From Streptococcus hyovaginalis DSM 12219 (lineage in GTDB: Bacteria > Bacillota > Bacilli > Lactobacillales > Streptococcaceae), in contig NZ_ATVP01000011.1 of assembly GCF_000420785.1 (NCBI RefSeq), positions 1-64,000 of the forward strand: a stretch of 64,000 nucleotides of DNA, in the 5' to 3' direction. The stretch's first letter is position 1. Each line of letters opens with the position of its first letter. The notes beneath the pieces were generated by a model. That model saw nothing but the letters and a program-made list of their open reading frames with translations, was not told where the DNA came from and made no database searches. Shown here piece after piece: positions 47,180 through 57,579 of the stretch. A program made the translations under genes and the position numbers.

Positions 47180-48520
47180 ATGGCGTCAAATCATATCAAC
47201 GAACAAGAAAGAGAGCAGGCTAAGTTTAGCTTGAGTGGTGCAACCCTCTATGGCATAAATGCCGTTATCGGTTCTGGTATATTTCTCTTGCCGCAGGCCA
47301 TTTACAAAGGACTTGGCCCAGCATCGATAGCCGTCATGTTTGGTACAGCCCTTCTAACGATTATGTTAGCGGTCTGTTTTGCAGAAGTGGCAGGTTATTT
47401 TGGAAAAAATGGCGGTGCCTTTCAATATTCCAAACGTGCTTTTGGGGATTTTGTTGGTTTCAATGTCGGTTTTCTAGGCTGGGCAGTTACCATCTTTGCC
47501 TGGGCAGCCATGGCAGCGGGATTTGCTAAAATGTTTATCATTACCTTCCCAGCTTTTACAGGCTGGAATATCCCACTAAGTATTACCCTGATTATCTTAT
47601 TGTCACTAATGAACATTGCGGGTCTAAGAACCTCAAAAATCTTCACGATTACAGCGACTATCGCGAAGTTAATTCCTATTGTTGCCTTTTCAGCATGTAC
47701 GATTTTCTTTATCAAAAATGGGCTTCCTAACTTTACACCATTTGTTCAGTTAGAACCTGGAACCAATCTTTTAGGTGCAGTTTCTAACACGGCAGTCTAC
47801 ATTTTCTATGGTTTTATCGGTTTTGAAACCTTGTCTATCGTAGCCGGGGAAATGCGAAATCCTGAAAAGAATGTTCCTAGAGCTATTCTTGGTTCTATTA
47901 GTATCGTTTCTATCCTGTATATGTTAATTATTGGCGGTACTATTGCTATGTTAGGTAGTGGTATCATGAATACTGATGCACCAGTACAGGATGCCTTTAT
48001 GAAAATGATCGGCCCTGCAGGGGCTTGGATGGTATCTATTGGAGCCTTGATCTCTATTACAGGTCTTAACATGGGTGAATCTATCATGGTTCCTCGTTAC
48101 GGTGCTGCTATAGCAGAAGAGGGACTCCTACCTGCTAACTTCGCCAAACAAAATAAAAATGGGGCACCAGTTGTGGCTATCGTGATTTCAGGTGCCATTG
48201 CAGTTATCTTATTACTATCTGGATCTTTTGAAAGTTTAGCAACGCTCAGTGTTGTTTTCCGCTTCTTCCAATACATTCCAACAGCTTTGGCGGTAATGAA
48301 GTTACGGAAAGACGAGCCAAATGCTAACGTGGTTTTCCGTGTGCCATTTGGTCCAGTTATTCCATGGCTAGCCGTTGGGGTTAGCTTGCTTATGATCTGG
48401 GGAGATGATCCGATGCACTTTGTTCGCGGTGCTATCGGGATTGTGATTGCAAGCAGTGTTTATTATATGATGCATGGACACAAGAAGAAAACTAAACATC
48501 ACGCAGATCACGCAGTATGA
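47180..48520 (+). CDS. Amino acid permease (APC family)
   Basis: A 446-aa, twelve-segment amino acid/polyamine/organocation transporter (FSLSGATLYGINAVIGSGIF, VAGYFGKNGGAFQYSKRAFG, VVFRFFQYIPTALAVMKLRK). Placement between hutD and hutH points to histidine or urocanate uptake, but specificity cannot be read. AAAGGAG before ATG. It ends 23 nt before hutH. Confidence 0.9.
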   Translation: MASNHINEQEREQAKFSLSGATLYGINAVIGSGIFLLPQAIYKGLGPASIAVMFGTALLTIMLAVCFAEVAGYFGKNGGAFQYSKRAFGDFVGFNVGFLGWAVTIFAWAAMAAGFAKMFIITFPAFTGWNIPLSITLIILLSLMNIAGLRTSKIFTITATIAKLIPIVAFSACTIFFIKNGLPNFTPFVQLEPGTNLLGAVSNTAVYIFYGFIGFETLSIVAGEMRNPEKNVPRAILGSISIVSILYMLIIGGTIAMLGSGIMNTDAPVQDAFMKMIGPAGAWMVSIGALISITGLNMGESIMVPRYGAAIAEEGLLPANFAKQNKNGAPVVAIVISGAIAVILLLSGSFESLATLSVVFRFFQYIPTALAVMKLRKDEPNANVVFRVPFGPVIPWLAVGVSLLMIWGDDPMHFVRGAIGIVIASSVYYMMHGHKKKTKHHADHAV

Positions 48521-48543
48521 GGAGTAGAGTGAGGAGAAAAGAT

Positions 48544-50085
48544 ATGACAAGAGTAATAAAATTAGACGGTGACGGTCTTACCCTTGAAGATGTCATCGCA
48601 GTTGCGCGTCAAGGAGTAATCTGCGAGATTGATGATAGAGCTGTGAAGGCAGTGAATGCCTCGCGGAAAATTGTTGATGACATTGTTCAAGAAAAACGTG
48701 TTGTTTATGGAATTACGACTGGATTTGGATCACTTTGCAACGTCAGCATTTCAACAGAAGATACTGTACAACTTCAAGAAAACCTAATTCGAACTCATGC
48801 CAGTGGTTACGGAAATCCTTTAGCAGAGGATGTCGTTAGAGCTATCATGCTTATTAGGATCAACTCCTTGGTGAAAGGCTACTCGGGCATTCGGTTATCC
48901 ACCATTGAAAAACTGTTAGAACTGTTAAATAAAGGGGTTCATCCTTATATCCCAGAAAAAGGTTCGCTAGGTGCTTCAGGGGATCTAGCACCACTTGCTC
49001 ACATGGTATTACCGATGCTAGGTTTAGGAAAAGCCTACTATAAGGGCCAACTCCTTTCTGGTCAAGAAGCGCTTGATAGAGCAGGTATCACCAAAATAGC
49101 CTTAGCTGCTAAAGAAGGTTTGGCATTGATTAATGGGACAACAGTTTTGACAGGAATAGGAGCTCTAGCAACTTATGATGCTATTCAACTTCTCAAACTA
49201 TCTGATGTAGCAGGAGCCCTCTCATTAGAAGTTCACAATGGCATTACCAGTCCTTTTGAGGAAAATCTTCATACTATTCGTCCTCAAAGTGGTCAGTTAG
49301 CAACTGCCCGAAATATCCGAAATCTCCTAAAGGGTAGTCAGAATACAACAGTTGCGACCCAGTATAGAGTGCAAGATCCTTATACACTGCGCTGTATTCC
49401 TCAGATTCACGGCGCAAGTAAAGACAGTATTGCCTATGTGAAATCGAAAGTTGACATTGAGATTAATTCTGTCACGGATAACCCAATTATCTGTAAAGAC
49501 GGCCATGTCATTTCTGGAGGAAACTTCCATGGAGAGCCAATGGCACAGCCGTTTGACTTCTTGGGTATCGCCATTTCAGAAATTGGTAATGTCTCTGAAC
49601 GCCGCGTTGAGCGTTTGGTTAATAGCCAACTGAGTAAATTACCGTCATTCCTGGTTAAACATCCTGGCTTAAATTCAGGTTTTATGATTACACAATATGC
49701 TTGTGCTTCTTTAGCATCTGAAAATAAAGTCTTGTCACATCCAGCCAGCGTTGATTCTATCCCATCTTGTGAAAATCAAGAAGACTTTGTCAGCATGGGG
49801 ACAACAGCCGCTCGAAAAGCTGGTGAGATTTTGAAAAATTCTCGCCGCATAGTAGCCACAGAAATTATGGCAGCTTGCCAAGCGCTTGATTTAAAACCCG
49901 AGAAGCATGAATTAGGAGCTGGTACTAAGGTGGCCTATGATCTTTTCCGGAAAGAGGTTAAGATGATTGCCCATGACAAGGATATCGAGATTTATGACGA
50001 GTTGAACAAGGCTTCAGCTGTCATTGAGGATCCGACCTTCCTTGAAGCCATTGAACAAGCTGTGGCATTAGATATTCAATTTTAG
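48544..50085 (+). CDS. hutH: Histidine ammonia-lyase
   Basis: First step of histidine catabolism: releases ammonia to give urocanate. The Ala-Ser-Gly that forms the MIO cofactor is at residues 144-146 (KGSLGASGDLAPLAHM). Other signatures: VYGITTGFGSLCNVSI and SVDSIPSCENQEDFVSM. 513 aa from ATG 48544 with GAGGAG upstream; a 9-codon longer frame overlaps the permease stop. Confidence 0.96.
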   Translation: MTRVIKLDGDGLTLEDVIAVARQGVICEIDDRAVKAVNASRKIVDDIVQEKRVVYGITTGFGSLCNVSISTEDTVQLQENLIRTHASGYGNPLAEDVVRAIMLIRINSLVKGYSGIRLSTIEKLLELLNKGVHPYIPEKGSLGASGDLAPLAHMVLPMLGLGKAYYKGQLLSGQEALDRAGITKIALAAKEGLALINGTTVLTGIGALATYDAIQLLKLSDVAGALSLEVHNGITSPFEENLHTIRPQSGQLATARNIRNLLKGSQNTTVATQYRVQDPYTLRCIPQIHGASKDSIAYVKSKVDIEINSVTDNPIICKDGHVISGGNFHGEPMAQPFDFLGIAISEIGNVSERRVERLVNSQLSKLPSFLVKHPGLNSGFMITQYACASLASENKVLSHPASVDSIPSCENQEDFVSMGTTAARKAGEILKNSRRIVATEIMAACQALDLKPEKHELGAGTKVAYDLFRKEVKMIAHDKDIEIYDELNKASAVIEDPTFLEAIEQAVALDIQF

Positions 50086-50145
50086 AGTTCAGGAGAGTGA
50101 AAAGAGCTATGGCGCCTGTCATGGCCTTTTCCTATTTGATATGAC

Positions 50146-50173
50146 TTGAATTTAAGAGAAGTTTTGGTATGAT
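50146..50173 (+). promoter_or_regulatory. hutG promoter
   Basis: TTGAAT (50146-50151), 16-bp spacer and TGGTATGAT, an extended -10 (TATGAT, 50168-50173). It would let hutG be expressed apart from hutH. A weak hairpin (about 50106-50127) precedes it. Confidence 0.6.
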
Positions 50174-50192
50174 AAAACCTAAGGAGGATGAC

Positions 50193-51191
50193 ATGCTAGC
50201 AGACTATTACCCAAGTAGTACACCTTATTATCACGGAGCAATCGAAGACGATCTTTACACAGCCAAATGGGGAATGGTTATAACTTTTTTAGACCTTAAT
50301 GATGACAACTTAGTGCCGTTTGAAGGAATCCATTTTGGTCTAATAGGATTTAAAAGTGACAAGGGGGTTTATATTAACAATGGACGTGTTGGTGCCGTAG
50401 AAGGTCCCAGGGAGATTCGTAGTCAATTAGCTAAACTACCTTGGCATTTGGGTAATCAAGTCATGGTTTATGATGTTGGCAATATTGACGGGCCTAATCG
50501 TTCTTTGGAACAACTACAAACGAGTCTATCTGAAGCTATCAAACGGATGTGTGAACTCAATATAGTTCCTATTGTACTAGGTGGTGGTCACGAAACGGCA
50601 TATGGGCATTATCTTGGCTTACGCCAAGAGTTAAGTGTCGATGAGGAGCTAGCTGTCATCAATATGGACGCACATTTCGATTTGAGACCATACGATAAGA
50701 CAGGTCCCAATTCAGGTACAGGCTTTCGTCAAATGTTTGATGATGACTTGTTAGAAAACAGAGTGTTTAACTACCTTGTTTTAGGCATTCAAGAACATAA
50801 CAATAATCTCTTTTTATTTGATTTTGTTGCACGCTCAAAAGGCATTCAATTTCTGACTGGCCAAGATATTTATCAGATGGGTTATCAACGCGTTTGTCAA
50901 AAAATAGATGCCTTTTTAGAAAATCAATCTCGCGTTTATCTCACCATTGATATGGACTGCTTTTCAGTGGGATCAGCACCAGGAGTGAGCGCCATTCAAT
51001 CTCTAGGTGTGGATCCCAATCTAGCTATCTTACTCTTACAACATATTGCAGCCAGCGGCAAATTAGTCGGATTTGACATTGTGGAAGTATCTCCGCCACA
51101 TGATATTGATAAACACACCGCCAATCTCGCTGCCACTTTTATCTTCTACTTGGTTCAAATCATGGCTCAGCATAGCTATGGGAAACCTTGA
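50193..51191 (+). CDS. hutG: Formimidoylglutamase
   Basis: Hydrolyses formimidoyl-glutamate to glutamate and formamide. Arginase-fold enzyme with Mn-binding motifs [28 protein letters not shown] and [20 protein letters not shown]. 332 aa from ATG 50193 after AAGGAGG (50181-50187). This route and the FtcD/FchA route both process the same intermediate, so the cluster encodes two parallel ends. Confidence 0.95.
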   Translation: MLADYYPSSTPYYHGAIEDDLYTAKWGMVITFLDLNDDNLVPFEGIHFGLIGFKSDKGVYINNGRVGAVEGPREIRSQLAKLPWHLGNQVMVYDVGNIDGPNRSLEQLQTSLSEAIKRMCELNIVPIVLGGGHETAYGHYLGLRQELSVDEELAVINMDAHFDLRPYDKTGPNSGTGFRQMFDDDLLENRVFNYLVLGIQEHNNNLFLFDFVARSKGIQFLTGQDIYQMGYQRVCQKIDAFLENQSRVYLTIDMDCFSVGSAPGVSAIQSLGVDPNLAILLLQHIAASGKLVGFDIVEVSPPHDIDKHTANLAATFIFYLVQIMAQHSYGKP

Positions 51192-51200
51192 AAACAGACA

Positions 51201-51256
51201 AAAGGTCCTAGTGGTTGAATGCTTCTAAGTATTCAACCACTAGGGCCTTTTTATCC
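51201..51256. terminator. Bidirectional terminator after hutG
   Basis: A 20-bp stem, 51201-51220 with 51231-51250 (one G-U pair), followed by T residues. It also serves the broken regulator coming from the other side. Confidence 0.92.
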
Positions 51257-51259
51257 TAA

Positions 51260-54200
51260 TCAATGCTGTTGGTTTTTTGGAGTATTCAGTTGGTGATGCA
51301 AGCTTTCTAACTCTTTTACCAAATGGGCATCACGATAGGGATTGAGATGAGCGATGGCCACTTCATAATAGTGCTCAAAAGGTTCTCTCAATAAGTTGCT
51401 TAAGAAAGATGCGTCAGCTGCTTTTAGTTGGTGAGTAGATTTTAGCAGGTGATACTTGATGATCGCCATTAGATAGAAAACAGTCCCTCGATCTCGAGGA
51501 TTTCCATACTTGGTCATTAACTGCTCGCTTTGATGAAGGAGTTGTATGGTAGGTTGGGAATTGCCTTTGTACCATTGGGTCATGGCCCAGTAAACCTGGA
51601 GTTGAGTCTCTCTCCAAGGATTGAGGTGTTTTTTTAAATGTTTTTTAGCCTGAATGAAGCAACTCTCTGCTTGGTTAAAATGATTTAAGGAAAAATAGGT
51701 GATACCCAAGCCAATATAGAAAACACTGGCAGGTAGCTCAGCAGATTTTTGCTCGGTGAGTCTGATGGCTTCGTTTTGGTATTGAATCGCCTTATCGAAG
51801 TCCTGATTGATCTGTGCAATTTCTGCTAGATAATCTAAGGCCGCTGCGATTTGGATGGCGTATTGAGACTCTACAGCAGGTGTTATTCTAAAGAAGTCAA
51901 TCGATTGTAAAAGCAGCCTTTGCGCATCGTCTAATTGTCCTACAATGAGGTGATAAAGTCCCATGAATCTGAGACTGATCGCAATAGCTTCGAAATGATT
52001 AGCCGAAACAGCAGCAGCTAGAGAGAGTTCAGTATAGTATTTCATCTCTGTTTTGTTTTCGACCTGGATACAGTAATGGATCAGTTGGCGGTAACCTTCT
52101 AACAAGAAGGAGGTCTGATTGAGGTCATTAGCCAGCGCAATCACGGTTTGAATATGTTTGATCCCCTCCTGATAGTAACCAATACGAATCTGATAGCGAC
52201 CTTCTAAATAAGAAAAGCGAATCAGCAATTCTTGAAAATCGGGATGATTACTGTAATGGCTTTCCAGATCCCTAATGTGCTTTCGAATCGTTTCAAACCG
52301 TTCTTCAATCACGGTTTGATTATGTTGAAGAATCAGATCATTTGAAGACAAATAGCGATTATAAATGGGAAAAACTTCATGTTGCGCTTCCAAGATCGCT
52401 TCTAAATAATGGAGTTGATATTCTAAAGCCTTGAGGACTTGATGAGATTGCGTGTAGTGATAGGCAATCTCTTCCATGATTTGGGGATTCTGCGATAGGA
52501 TAGGCAGCAAGGCTTCCAAACGGCTGGCGATTTGACCGTGCAACAACCGTTTTTTAGATAACGATAGCCTGTCGTAGCAGTAAAGATGGATGATGTGTTG
52601 TCGAAATGACACCAAAATATCATCATCTTCGCTAGACTCTTTAAGAATGTAAAAATACCCAAGATTATCAACGATGGCAATTACCTCTTCTAAAGACAAG
52701 GTCATTAATTGCGCCAGCGTGTTTAATGGCACAGGCTTAGGACAACAGGAGAGGTAATTTAACAATTCATTATCTAAGCTATCTAAATTCGCTAATTTTA
52801 ACCCTAGCTTAGCTTTGATGGCGGGAGTTAACGGTGTGAATTTTTCATTACGTCGTAACAGTTGCGTGTATTCCGATAAAAAGAAGGGGATTCCTTGGCT
52901 GGACTGGTAGAGTTGTTCCAGTTCGTCATCGCTCAAGCGGCGATCAGTCAGTTGGCTACGGATAAAATCAAAACTCTCTTCTCGCGAAAACGGTTGGAGT
53001 TGTACCCGGTCCAATTTTCCCTGACGGGTTAAGGCATTAAGGCACTCATCTAGATGTGGAGGTGTTCCCAAGTGTTTTGTGAGCACAAAAGCGACAGGAT
53101 ATTGCGCTAGGCGATGCAAGACGCGTTGGAGAATACCTAAACTTTCAGTATCCATCCAGTGAATGTCTTCAATCAAGATGATTAGGGGTTTCATTTCGGC
53201 AAGTTGCTGCAAAACGGTCACAATAAACCCTATGATTAAACGGATGTGATCGGAATATCCAGGAACCCCTTTCTCATGGTAATCAGAAGGCAGGAGTCGT
53301 TTTAATTCTTGCTTCCAGTCTGATGTTGTCCATAACCGGTACTGAATGACCAGATCTTCTAATCGGTTCAAAAAATTTTTCCAGGGCAGTAGCGCATCTC
53401 CAGCTTCTTCGCGAAAACAATTTAAGGTAACGATTTGGAAGTGTTGCATTTGGTTGGTGAGGACCTGTCTAGCTAAGGTGCGTTTGCCTATCCCGGTATC
53501 TCCCACTAGTAACATAGCTCTCACATCTTGAGTGATGAGGCAGGTCGCAAAAAAGGCCTCTAACTGTTTGATCTCATCAATGCGTCCTAAAAAAAGGTGC
53601 TCTGTCCGTAAAAAATAGCTAACTTTACGATCATTTCGATCCTTGGCAAGGACCTCTTGGTAAATTTGTTGGCTTTGAGGGTTTGGTTGAATGCCTAGTT
53701 CTTTATCAAGGAGATTGATAAGTTAGTAGTAAGTTTCGATGACTTTGCTAGAGCGCCCCTCTTTTTGATAGAGTTGCATGAGGGGCTGGTAATTTTTTTC
53801 TTCAAATTCATCTCGCTCAATGAGCTGTTTCAAATGTTTCTCAGCGTCGTGAACAGTTGCTAGTGACAGACCGGCTTCAATCTTTTGATAAGCAGCTTCT
53901 AAATAGTATTGCTCATATTTGACACGTAGACTAGATAACCAAAGATCAAATTCGTCACAGTTTTTAAGATAAAAACCTTGGAGAAAGTCCCCTTGATAAA
54001 GATCAAGGTGTTTGACGGGGTCTTCTAAAAAAGATGCCACATCGCTTTCGACGGAGATTTCCGGATTAAGGGTTAAAAGATTTCGGTTTGGGCAGATGAT
54101 GACATCATTTTTCATAGCCTTATTGGCCTGGTAAATGGTGTTTCTCAGATTTTTTTTGCAGTCTGAGTGCTCTTATTTCCCCACAGTAAACTGGCAGCCA

Positions 54201-54360
54201 TTTCTCGCTGAACAGTATCGCTTAGAACCAAATAATAAAGAAGGGCGTTTACTTTAGCGAAAGTAAAAAATTGTTCTTCATTATCTAGGAAAATTTTTGG
54301 CTGACCAAGCAATTGGAACGTCATTTTAACGATAGTGTAAGCGCCTCCATATAGATTCAC
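51260..54360 (-). pseudogene. SARP/AAA-type large transcriptional regulator, broken by frameshift and stop
   Basis: Read together, the minus strand codes for a protein of about 1030 aa: an N-terminal OmpR-like wHTH part (MTFQLLGQPKIFLDNEEQFF), a BTAD-like domain, a P-loop ATPase (MLLVGDTGIGKRTLARQVLT; IILIEDIHWMDTESLGILQR) and TPR-like repeats at the C terminus. Two lesions break it: a run of eight A (plus-strand T8 at 54150-54157) needs one more A to join the frames, and TAA (53723-53725) interrupts the second part in frame (IETYY-stop-LINLLDK). Pieces are 54145-54360, 53723-54115 and 51260-53524. It may have controlled hut or nearby genes. Sequencing errors are the alternative. Confidence 0.85.
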
Positions 54361-54507
54361 TTTGACTATAACCTAAATGTGCTAATTTAGCAAGTCTAAA
54401 TGGGATTTCTATGAGATTATGATAAGCTAAAGATGTGAAACAGAGCGGATAGTGTCTCTGAAAGATTGCTTATTATGACTTGCATTTTTTACCTATTTTT
54501 GATACGA

Positions 54508-54625
54508 TATACTAGTTGCATAAGCAACAAATACTCATCCTAGATCAATCGTGGTCCTGTTGCCTACGGGTTGGCCTGCGAGCTGACGTCTGGGAGAGGA
54601 AAAAAACATAAAGGAGAAACTACTC
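54508..54625 (+). promoter_or_regulatory. rpsB promoter and leader
   Basis: A -10 TATACT (54508-54513) lacks a well spaced -35 (TTGCAT at 54480 gives 22 bp). The leader of about 105 nt holds GTTGCATAAGCAAC (54515-54528) and a GC-rich block (GTGGTCCTGTTGCCTACGGG, then CTGCGAGCTGACGTCTGGG, 54550-54596), which stands out against the AT-rich surroundings. Such structured leaders often bind r-protein S2 for feedback control; here it is inference. Confidence 0.5.
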
Positions 54626-55393
54626 ATGGCAGTAATTTCAATGAAACAACTTCTTGAGGCTGGTGTTCACTTTGGTCACCAAACTCGTCGCTGGAACCCA
54701 AAAATGGCTAAGTATATCTTTACTGAGCGTAACGGTATCCACGTTATCGACCTTCAACAAACTGTAAAATTGGCTGATCAAGCTTATGACTTCGTTCGTG
54801 ATGCAGCAGCAAACGATGCGGTTATCTTGTTTGTTGGTACTAAAAAGCAAGCCGCTGAAGCAGTAGCTGAAGAAGCAACTCGCGCTGGTCAATACTACAT
54901 CAACCACCGTTGGTTGGGGGGGACACTTACAAACTGGGATACTATTCAAAAACGTATCGCTCGTTTGAAAGAAATCAAACGTATGGAAGAAGAAGGAACT
55001 TTCGAAGTACTTCCTAAGAAAGAAGTGGCATTGTTGAACAAACAACGTGCACGTCTTGAAAAATTCTTGGGTGGTATCGAAGACATGCCTCGCATTCCAG
55101 ATGTGATCTACATCGTTGACCCACATAAAGAACAAATCGCTGTTAAAGAAGCTAAAAAACTTGGTATTCCAGTTGTAGCGATGGTTGATACAAACGCTGA
55201 TCCAGATGAGATCGATGTTATCATCCCAGCGAATGACGACGCTATTCGTGCCGTTAAATTGATTACTTCTAAATTGGCTGACGCTGTTATCGAAGGTCGC
55301 CAAGGTGAAGATGCTGATGTTGACTTCCAAGAAGAAGCTAAAGCAGATTCTATTGAAGAAATTGTTGAAGTTGTAGAAGGCGACAACAACTAA
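54626..55393 (+). CDS. rpsB: 30S ribosomal protein S2
   Basis: A 255-aa S2 protein ([59 protein letters not shown]). AAAGGAG before ATG. It starts the rpsB-tsf operon, the usual pairing in bacteria. The acidic tail is normal for streptococci. Confidence 0.98.
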   Translation: MAVISMKQLLEAGVHFGHQTRRWNPKMAKYIFTERNGIHVIDLQQTVKLADQAYDFVRDAAANDAVILFVGTKKQAAEAVAEEATRAGQYYINHRWLGGTLTNWDTIQKRIARLKEIKRMEEEGTFEVLPKKEVALLNKQRARLEKFLGGIEDMPRIPDVIYIVDPHKEQIAVKEAKKLGIPVVAMVDTNADPDEIDVIIPANDDAIRAVKLITSKLADAVIEGRQGEDADVDFQEEAKADSIEEIVEVVEGDNN

Positions 55394-55466
55394 TATTAGG
55401 TTACAAAGGACATTTGTCCATTTTCGTCACTGATTCCGATAGGAGGAATTGTGGCTATTACTTGCG

Positions 55467-55500
55467 AAAGGGGCAGGGCTAAGCCCTTGTCCCTTTCATT
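55467..55500 (+). terminator. Hairpin between rpsB and tsf (partial terminator)
   Basis: AAAGGGGCAGGGC (55467-55479) pairs with GCCCTTGTCCCTTT (55483-55496), with a small bulge, then CATTT. It probably tunes the ratio of S2 to EF-Ts mRNA. Confidence 0.65.
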
Positions 55501-55574
55501 TATGATGGTTGTGATTAATTGACTTAGGGATGTTTTAAACATCTCTCGCATCTAATAACTAAGGAGATCTACTC

Positions 55575-56615
55575 ATGGCAGAAATTACTGCAAAACTCGT
55601 TAAAGAATTGCGCGAAAAATCAGGTGCTGGTGTTATGGACGCTAAAAAAGCACTTGTGGAAACTGATGGCGATATCGATAAAGCTATTGAATTGCTTCGC
55701 GAAAAAGGTATGGCTAAAGCAGCTAAAAAAGCTGACCGTGTCGCTGCAGAAGGTTTGACCGGTGTTTATGTTGACGGTAACGTTGCTGCTGTCGTTGAAG
55801 TTAACGCTGAGACTGACTTCGTTGCGAAAAACGCTCAATTCGTTGAGTTGGTTAATGAAACTGCAAAAGCACTTGCTGCAGCTAAACCAGCTAACAACGA
55901 AGAAGCTGTTAAAGTGAAATTGGCTTCAGGTGAAACACTTGAAGAAGCATACGTTAACGCAACAGCTACAATCGGTGAAAAAATCTCATTCCGTCGTTTC
56001 GCAGTTATCGAAAAGACAGACGACCAAGCTTTCGGTGCTTACCAACATAACGGTGGCCGTATCGGTGTTATCTCTGTTATCGAAGGTGGCGACGAAGCGC
56101 TTGCGAAACAAGTTTCAATGCACATCGCTGCAATGAACCCAACTGTTCTTTCATACACAGAGCTTGATGAGCAATTTGTTAAAGATGAGTTGGCACAAAT
56201 GAACCACGTTATCGATCAAGATAACGAATCACGTGCTATGGTTAACAAACCAGCTCTTCCACACCTTGAGTATGGATCAAAAGCTCAATTGACCGACGAA
56301 GTAATTGCAAAAGCTGAAGAAGACATCAAGGCAGAACTTGCTGCTGAAGGTAAACCAGAAAAAATCTGGGACAAAATCATCCCAGGTAAAATGGACCGTT
56401 TCATGCTTGACAACACTAAAGTTGACCAACAGTACACACTTCTTGCACAAGTTTACATCATGGATGACAGCAAGACTGTTGAACAATACTTGGAGTCAGT
56501 AAATGCTAAAGTTGTTGCATTTGCTCGTTTCGAAGTTGGTGAAGGTATCGAAAAAGCTTCAAACGACTTTGAAAATGAAGTTGCAGCTACAATGGCAGCA
56601 GCTCTTGGTAAATAA
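55575..56615 (+). CDS. tsf: Elongation factor Ts
   Basis: Nucleotide exchange factor for EF-Tu. N-terminal TDVGF-like segment ([20 protein letters not shown]) and core domain ([40 protein letters not shown]). At 346 aa it is long compared with the about 290-aa norm, as usual for streptococci. GGAG before ATG. Confidence 0.97.
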   Translation: MAEITAKLVKELREKSGAGVMDAKKALVETDGDIDKAIELLREKGMAKAAKKADRVAAEGLTGVYVDGNVAAVVEVNAETDFVAKNAQFVELVNETAKALAAAKPANNEEAVKVKLASGETLEEAYVNATATIGEKISFRRFAVIEKTDDQAFGAYQHNGGRIGVISVIEGGDEALAKQVSMHIAAMNPTVLSYTELDEQFVKDELAQMNHVIDQDNESRAMVNKPALPHLEYGSKAQLTDEVIAKAEEDIKAELAAEGKPEKIWDKIIPGKMDRFMLDNTKVDQQYTLLAQVYIMDDSKTVEQYLESVNAKVVAFARFEVGEGIEKASNDFENEVAATMAAALGK

Positions 56616-56643
56616 GATCATTTATCGTTAAGATAAATCATTA

Positions 56644-56674
56644 AGAGACTGGATTTGAAGCCAGTCTCTTTTTG
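56644..56674 (+). terminator. rpsB-tsf terminator
   Basis: AGAGACTGG (56644-56652) pairs with CCAGTCTCT (56661-56669), followed by T residues. Confidence 0.9.
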
Positions 56675-57060
56675 CTTTGTTAAGCATTTTAGGAAAAAGC
56701 TACAATGGTTTAAATGGCTTAAGAAATCTTTTGCTCTTAGTCACGAGGTGGATAGACTAGATAGGGTTGCAGGATAAGAAGCTGAGAAAGGTTGCCAAAA
56801 GGTTTAATAAGGTAGGTTTCTGCCCGTCACATGTCAGTTTTCTCCTTAATTGAAAGCAATACCCTGGCTTAGTGTTGTCTATTCTGGGTCATTCTCTAGA
56901 CTTATTAGAGGGTATGTCAAAGCTATTGGTGTTACTTACTACCCATGCTACCCAAACAAGGTCATCTGCAAGGACTCATTAAGGTAAAGTTTGGTTTTGG
57001 CAACCATAATTGACGTGTCTCTAGAGGATGTTTCACTTCAATACTTTTGGTTTCCCTTAT
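56675..57060. other. Intergenic region upstream of ctsR
   Basis: About 385 bp with no credible gene. I see only scattered A/T-rich and unpaired sequence; no repeat, riboswitch or promoter before 57061 could be supported. Confidence 0.4.
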
Positions 57061-57099
57061 AGTCAAAATCTGATATAATAATAGTCAGTTATAGTCAAA
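57061..57099 (+). promoter_or_regulatory. ctsR-clpC promoter with CtsR-type operator
   Basis: Extended -10 TGATATAAT (TATAAT at 57074-57079) without a clear -35. AGTCAAA at 57061-57067 and AGTCAGT-TAT-AGTCAAA (57083-57099, two deviations from the CtsR heptad repeat) flank it. This predicts negative autoregulation of ctsR. Confidence 0.7.
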
Positions 57100-57117
57100 G
57101 AACGAAAGGGAAGAGCG

Positions 57118-57579
57118 ATGCCGTCCAAAAATACTTCTGATCAGATTGAAGAATATATCAAGCATTTATTGGCTCAGTCAGGAATGACGGAAATCAAACG
57201 GTCTCACTTAGCGGAGTCTTTTCAGGTTGTTCCGAGTCAGATCAACTACGTCATTAAGACACGCTTTACAGAAAGTAGAGGTTACTTGGTTGAAAGCAAG
57301 CGTGGCGGTGGTGGCTATATTCGCATTGCTAAGGTCAAATTTTCAGACAACCATCAATTATTAGGCAGTTTGATGGCTACCCTTGGAGACAGAATTAGTC
57401 AGCATGTTTTTGATGATCTGATTCAGCTTTTGTTTGAAGAAAAGGTTATTACGCAACGTGAGGGCAATATGCTCTTAGCCATGAGCTCAGACGAAGTTTT
57501 GGGTGATGAAGCTCCCCAGATCAGGACGAGGATGTTGCGGAAAATACTGCATCGGTTAGATAGAAAAAAGGATTCATAA
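57118..57579 (+). CDS. ctsR: Heat-shock transcriptional repressor CtsR
   Basis: Repressor of class III heat-shock genes (clp, often groESL). A 153-aa protein with wHTH and basic wing (QIEEYIKHLLAQSGMTEIKR, VVPSQINYVIKTRFTESRGY, VESKRGGGGYIRI). Last base overlaps the clpC ATG (TAATGG). Its operators are seen at its own promoter and at groESL. Confidence 0.96.
   Translation: MPSKNTSDQIEEYIKHLLAQSGMTEIKRSHLAESFQVVPSQINYVIKTRFTESRGYLVESKRGGGGYIRIAKVKFSDNHQLLGSLMATLGDRISQHVFDDLIQLLFEEKVITQREGNMLLAMSSDEVLGDEAPQIRTRMLRKILHRLDRKKDS

Noticed and set aside
54638..55330. Long minus-strand frame (230 codons) opposite rpsB
   Set aside because: It is antisense to a highly biased ribosomal gene, has a Phe/Cys-rich nonsense composition and no start signals.
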